DNA of 16,751 nt, taken from contig JAQGHK010000286.1 in assembly GCA_028288875.1 (NCBI GenBank), forward strand, positions 1 to 16,751, written 5' to 3'. This DNA is from Phycisphaerales bacterium (GTDB lineage Bacteria > Planctomycetota > Phycisphaerae > Tepidisphaerales > Tepidisphaeraceae). The notes below the pieces were generated by a model that was not told the origin of the DNA, did not search any database, and worked only from the letters and a program-made list of their open reading frames with translations. Position numbers and translations under genes: made by a program. Positions 15,260 through 16,751 of this stretch are shown here, piece after piece (position 1 is the stretch's first letter; the number at the start of each line of letters is the position of its first letter).

Positions 15260-15520
15260 TTATTCCGCGGCGTCGGTGCGGGCGATTGGCGAGGCGGGAA
15301 TCAAATTCAGGCGATGCTCGCCGACCGTTTTCTGCACGGCAGCGGGGGAGGTGGCGATGGCCATCTGGAGCTGCTGGTTCCATAGCTCGGTCTGCAGTGT
15401 CTGCAGCCGGCGGTGGGCTTGGTTGATGCGGTAATTGATCTCCATCTTTTCGTGCCGCAGGTGCAGCAGCACGGCCGCGATGGCGAAGGCACCGACGAGA
15501 CAGAGGAGTAATTTGAGCAT
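15260..15520 (-). CDS. Small membrane-anchored coiled-coil protein, FtsL-like
   Basis: An 86-residue protein: MLKLLLCLVGAFAIAAVLLH is one membrane helix at the N-terminus. A heptad-like coiled coil follows (about 24-58, LRHEKMEINYRINQAHRRLQ then TLQTELWNQQLQMA), then TSPAAVQKTVGEHRLNLIP. This layout (short inner segment, one helix, coiled coil, then a proline-ended short domain with the 'TSP' turn) matches the FtsL/DivIC type of cell-division protein. It is a resemblance in layout and pattern, not a firm family match. An ATG at 15541 is an alternative start; neither has a Shine-Dalgarno. The 144-codon open frame to 15694 runs through an inverted repeat and a terminator, so it is not the true gene. 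It is not in a division gene cluster here. Confidence 0.6.
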   Translation of the reverse strand: MLKLLLCLVGAFAIAAVLLHLRHEKMEINYRINQAHRRLQTLQTELWNQQLQMAIATSPAAVQKTVGEHRLNLIPASPIARTDAAE

Positions 15521-15585
15521 GGGAAGAGTGATCACGGGCATTGGATTTATCGGACGGATCGGTGGGTTTCGTTTCGTTTTTCTTT

Positions 15586-15662
15586 TGTAGCTGCGACGCC
15601 TGCGTCGCCTTATCGCGAGAGATGAAGTCTGGTGGTGAGGCGACGCAGGCGTCGCAGCTACA
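15586..15662. repeat. Perfect 25-bp inverted repeat built from nested palindromes
   Basis: Bases 15586-15610 and 15638-15662 are perfect reverse complements separated by 27 bases. Each arm contains its own near-palindrome: GCGACGCCTGCGTCGC in the left arm (7-bp arms around CT) and its complement in the right arm. Either a long hairpin or two small hairpins could form. The architecture is like that of REP/BIME-type intergenic elements that are dispersed in many copies. Only one copy is seen in this window. It lies upstream of the FtsL-like gene and beyond the terminator of the LysM gene. Confidence 0.75.
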
Positions 15663-15676
15663 TGACCGTGATACCG

Positions 15677-15727
15677 AAAAAAAGCTCGCGTCACGCTCGG
15701 ACTTGGAAGTCCGTGGGTGACGCGAGC
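15677..15727 (-). terminator. Intrinsic terminator of the LysM gene
   Basis: Read on the minus strand, an 11-bp perfect stem (GCTCGCGTCAC with GTGACGCGAGC, 15684-15694 and 15717-15727) is followed at once by seven T residues (15677-15683). Inside its loop is a second perfect 7-bp hairpin, CGGACTT/AAGTCCG (15698-15713). It begins 25 bases after the LysM stop codon. This is a textbook Rho-independent terminator for that gene and should insulate the FtsL-like gene from it. Confidence 0.8.
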
Positions 15728-15752
15728 GTCGAGCGTTGAAATATTGAGAACC

Positions 15753-16738
15753 TTACCGAACGCTGGCGCTGGCTAGCACCTTGGCGGGCAGCTTCAGCTT
15801 CATGTTGACCTTGATCACGTCGCCCTTGAGCTTATCGGCATTGAGCGTGCGGATCGTGTCGACTTCGGTCTTCGAGCCCAGCTCGGCCGAGGCGATCTTG
15901 GACAGCGTGTCGCCGGCTTTGACGACATAGATGCGTTGCTCAGCGGTGTTGGCCGGGTTCTTCGCGTCATCGACCCTGGCGATCGTCTTTTTCGCGTCGC
16001 TCTTCGCATCGACCGGCTTCACGTCCGTCGTTTTCGGGGCGACGATCTTCGGTTCCGTGGCTTCGGCAACGGCGACTTCCTTCGCGGGGGCGGCGGCCGG
16101 CAACAGGTAGGTGCGACCGGAGACGACCTTGTTCGGGTCCTTCTGGAGCGTCGGATTCATCGCCACGACGGCGTCACGGTTGGCCTTCACATTGCCACCG
16201 GGGAGCTGCGAAGCCAAGCGGCTCAGCGTGTCGCCGGCGACGGCTTTATATTCGCGGGCGGCGGTCGTATTGCCAGCGACGGTATTGGCTTCGTGCGTCA
16301 CCTTCGTGGTGATCGTGGTCTGCTTGGTGACGGTTGTGCCGTTGACGGGGACAACGACTTCGCCCATCTGCTTGGCGACGCGGGCGACCGGGTCATTGCT
16401 GAAGGGGTCGGTCGGCGTGCGAATGACCAGCGGCGGCTGCTCGGCCTGCGGGGCAGGCGGCTGGGTCTGAGTTTGGGTTTGGGTGATCGGCGCCGGGATC
16501 TGGGTCGCGCCGTTGTCCGTGACGATGACCGTCGTGCCGTTGGTGCTGGCCTGCGGCTGCGGGGGGACGACGGCGACGCTGGTCACCGGGGCCTTGGGGG
16601 TCAGGTCGGCCGGGGTCGGGACGGGCGCGGTCGGCTCGGCGGCGCGAGCGGGCTCATCGGCCGCGGCGCCAGGAGCGCCCATGCCGTTGCGAACGCCGTG
16701 GCCGGCGTCGGCCAGCGGCGCGGCGGGACGCTCGGTCG
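15753..16738 (-). CDS. LysM-domain protein, 5' end missing
   Basis: The 3' part of a gene whose frame stays open to the contig end. An in-frame ATG at 16682 exists, but the upstream frame continues with STERPAAPLADAGHGVRNG, so the true start is probably beyond the window. The visible protein has a Pro/Thr/Ala/Gln-rich low-complexity region with a QTQTQTQ stretch (about 16680-16330). Then come two LysM domains: YKAVAGDTLSRLASQLPGGN to VSGRTYLLP (about 16250-16095) and, after an Ala/Lys/Asp-rich spacer, YVVKAGDTLSKIASAELGSK to VNMKLKLP (about 15935-15785). LysM domains bind peptidoglycan or other GlcNAc polymers, so it likely sits at the cell wall or spans to it; no enzymatic domain is visible. 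The missing N-terminus may hold a signal or membrane anchor. A strong terminator follows the stop. Confidence 0.85.
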
Positions 16739-16751
16739 AGATCGGAAGAGC
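16739..16751. other. Illumina adapter remnant at the contig end
   Basis: The last 13 bases, AGATCGGAAGAGC, are identical to the common stem of Illumina TruSeq adapters. An exact 13-base match placed precisely at the contig end is very unlikely by chance. These bases should be treated as sequencing residue, not genome, and the last codons read from the LysM frame there are artificial. Confidence 0.93.

Noticed and set aside
15521..15694. Longer N-terminus for the FtsL-like protein
   Set aside because: The extension is an Arg-rich stretch translated from the inverted repeat and the edge of the terminator.
1..16751. CRISPR array, tRNA, rRNA, insertion sequence, phage or toxin-antitoxin genes
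   Set aside because: No spaced direct repeats, cloverleaf sequence, transposase or integrase motifs were seen on either strand.

Overview
The window is one end of a contig from a bacterium with GC-rich genes. It is probably a metagenome assembly, because the last 13 bases are exactly the standard Illumina adapter stem (AGATCGGAAGAGC). The gene content (a urea ABC transporter whose UrtB has a large exported N-terminal domain, urease with HypA/HypB, nested palindromic intergenic repeats, a LysM protein) would suit Planctomycetota or a related group. That placement is an inference; there is no rRNA or other marker gene here.

Almost three quarters of the window (3-12510) is a urea-use island with three transcription units. 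(1) urtA (3' part only), urtB-urtC, urtD and urtE run left to right and encode a high-affinity urea importer. UrtB and UrtC are one continuous reading frame of about 967 codons, the most unusual feature here. (2) ureF and ureG run right to left and converge on urtE across an imperfect inverted repeat. (3) Divergent from ureF, a tightly packed operon runs left to right: hypA, hypB, ureE, hupE/ureJ, ureD, a fused ureA-ureB, and ureC. Successive genes overlap or lie within about 20 bases of each other. Together the units cover urea uptake (Urt), nickel uptake (HupE), nickel handling and insertion (HypA, HypB, UreE, UreG, UreF, UreD) and the urease apoenzyme (UreAB, UreC). All the nickel ligands of UreC are present. 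No hydrogenase gene is seen, so HypA/HypB probably serve urease, as they are known to do in Helicobacter pylori.

The right part (12511-16751) is not obviously related to urea. It has a GT4-type glycosyltransferase and, converging on it with only 3 bases between the stop codons, a dicarboxylate/amino acid:cation symporter. Then come a small FtsL-like membrane coiled-coil protein, a perfect 25-bp inverted repeat made of nested palindromes, an intrinsic terminator, and a gene with two LysM domains that runs off the contig end. No tRNA, rRNA, CRISPR array, insertion sequence or phage gene was seen.
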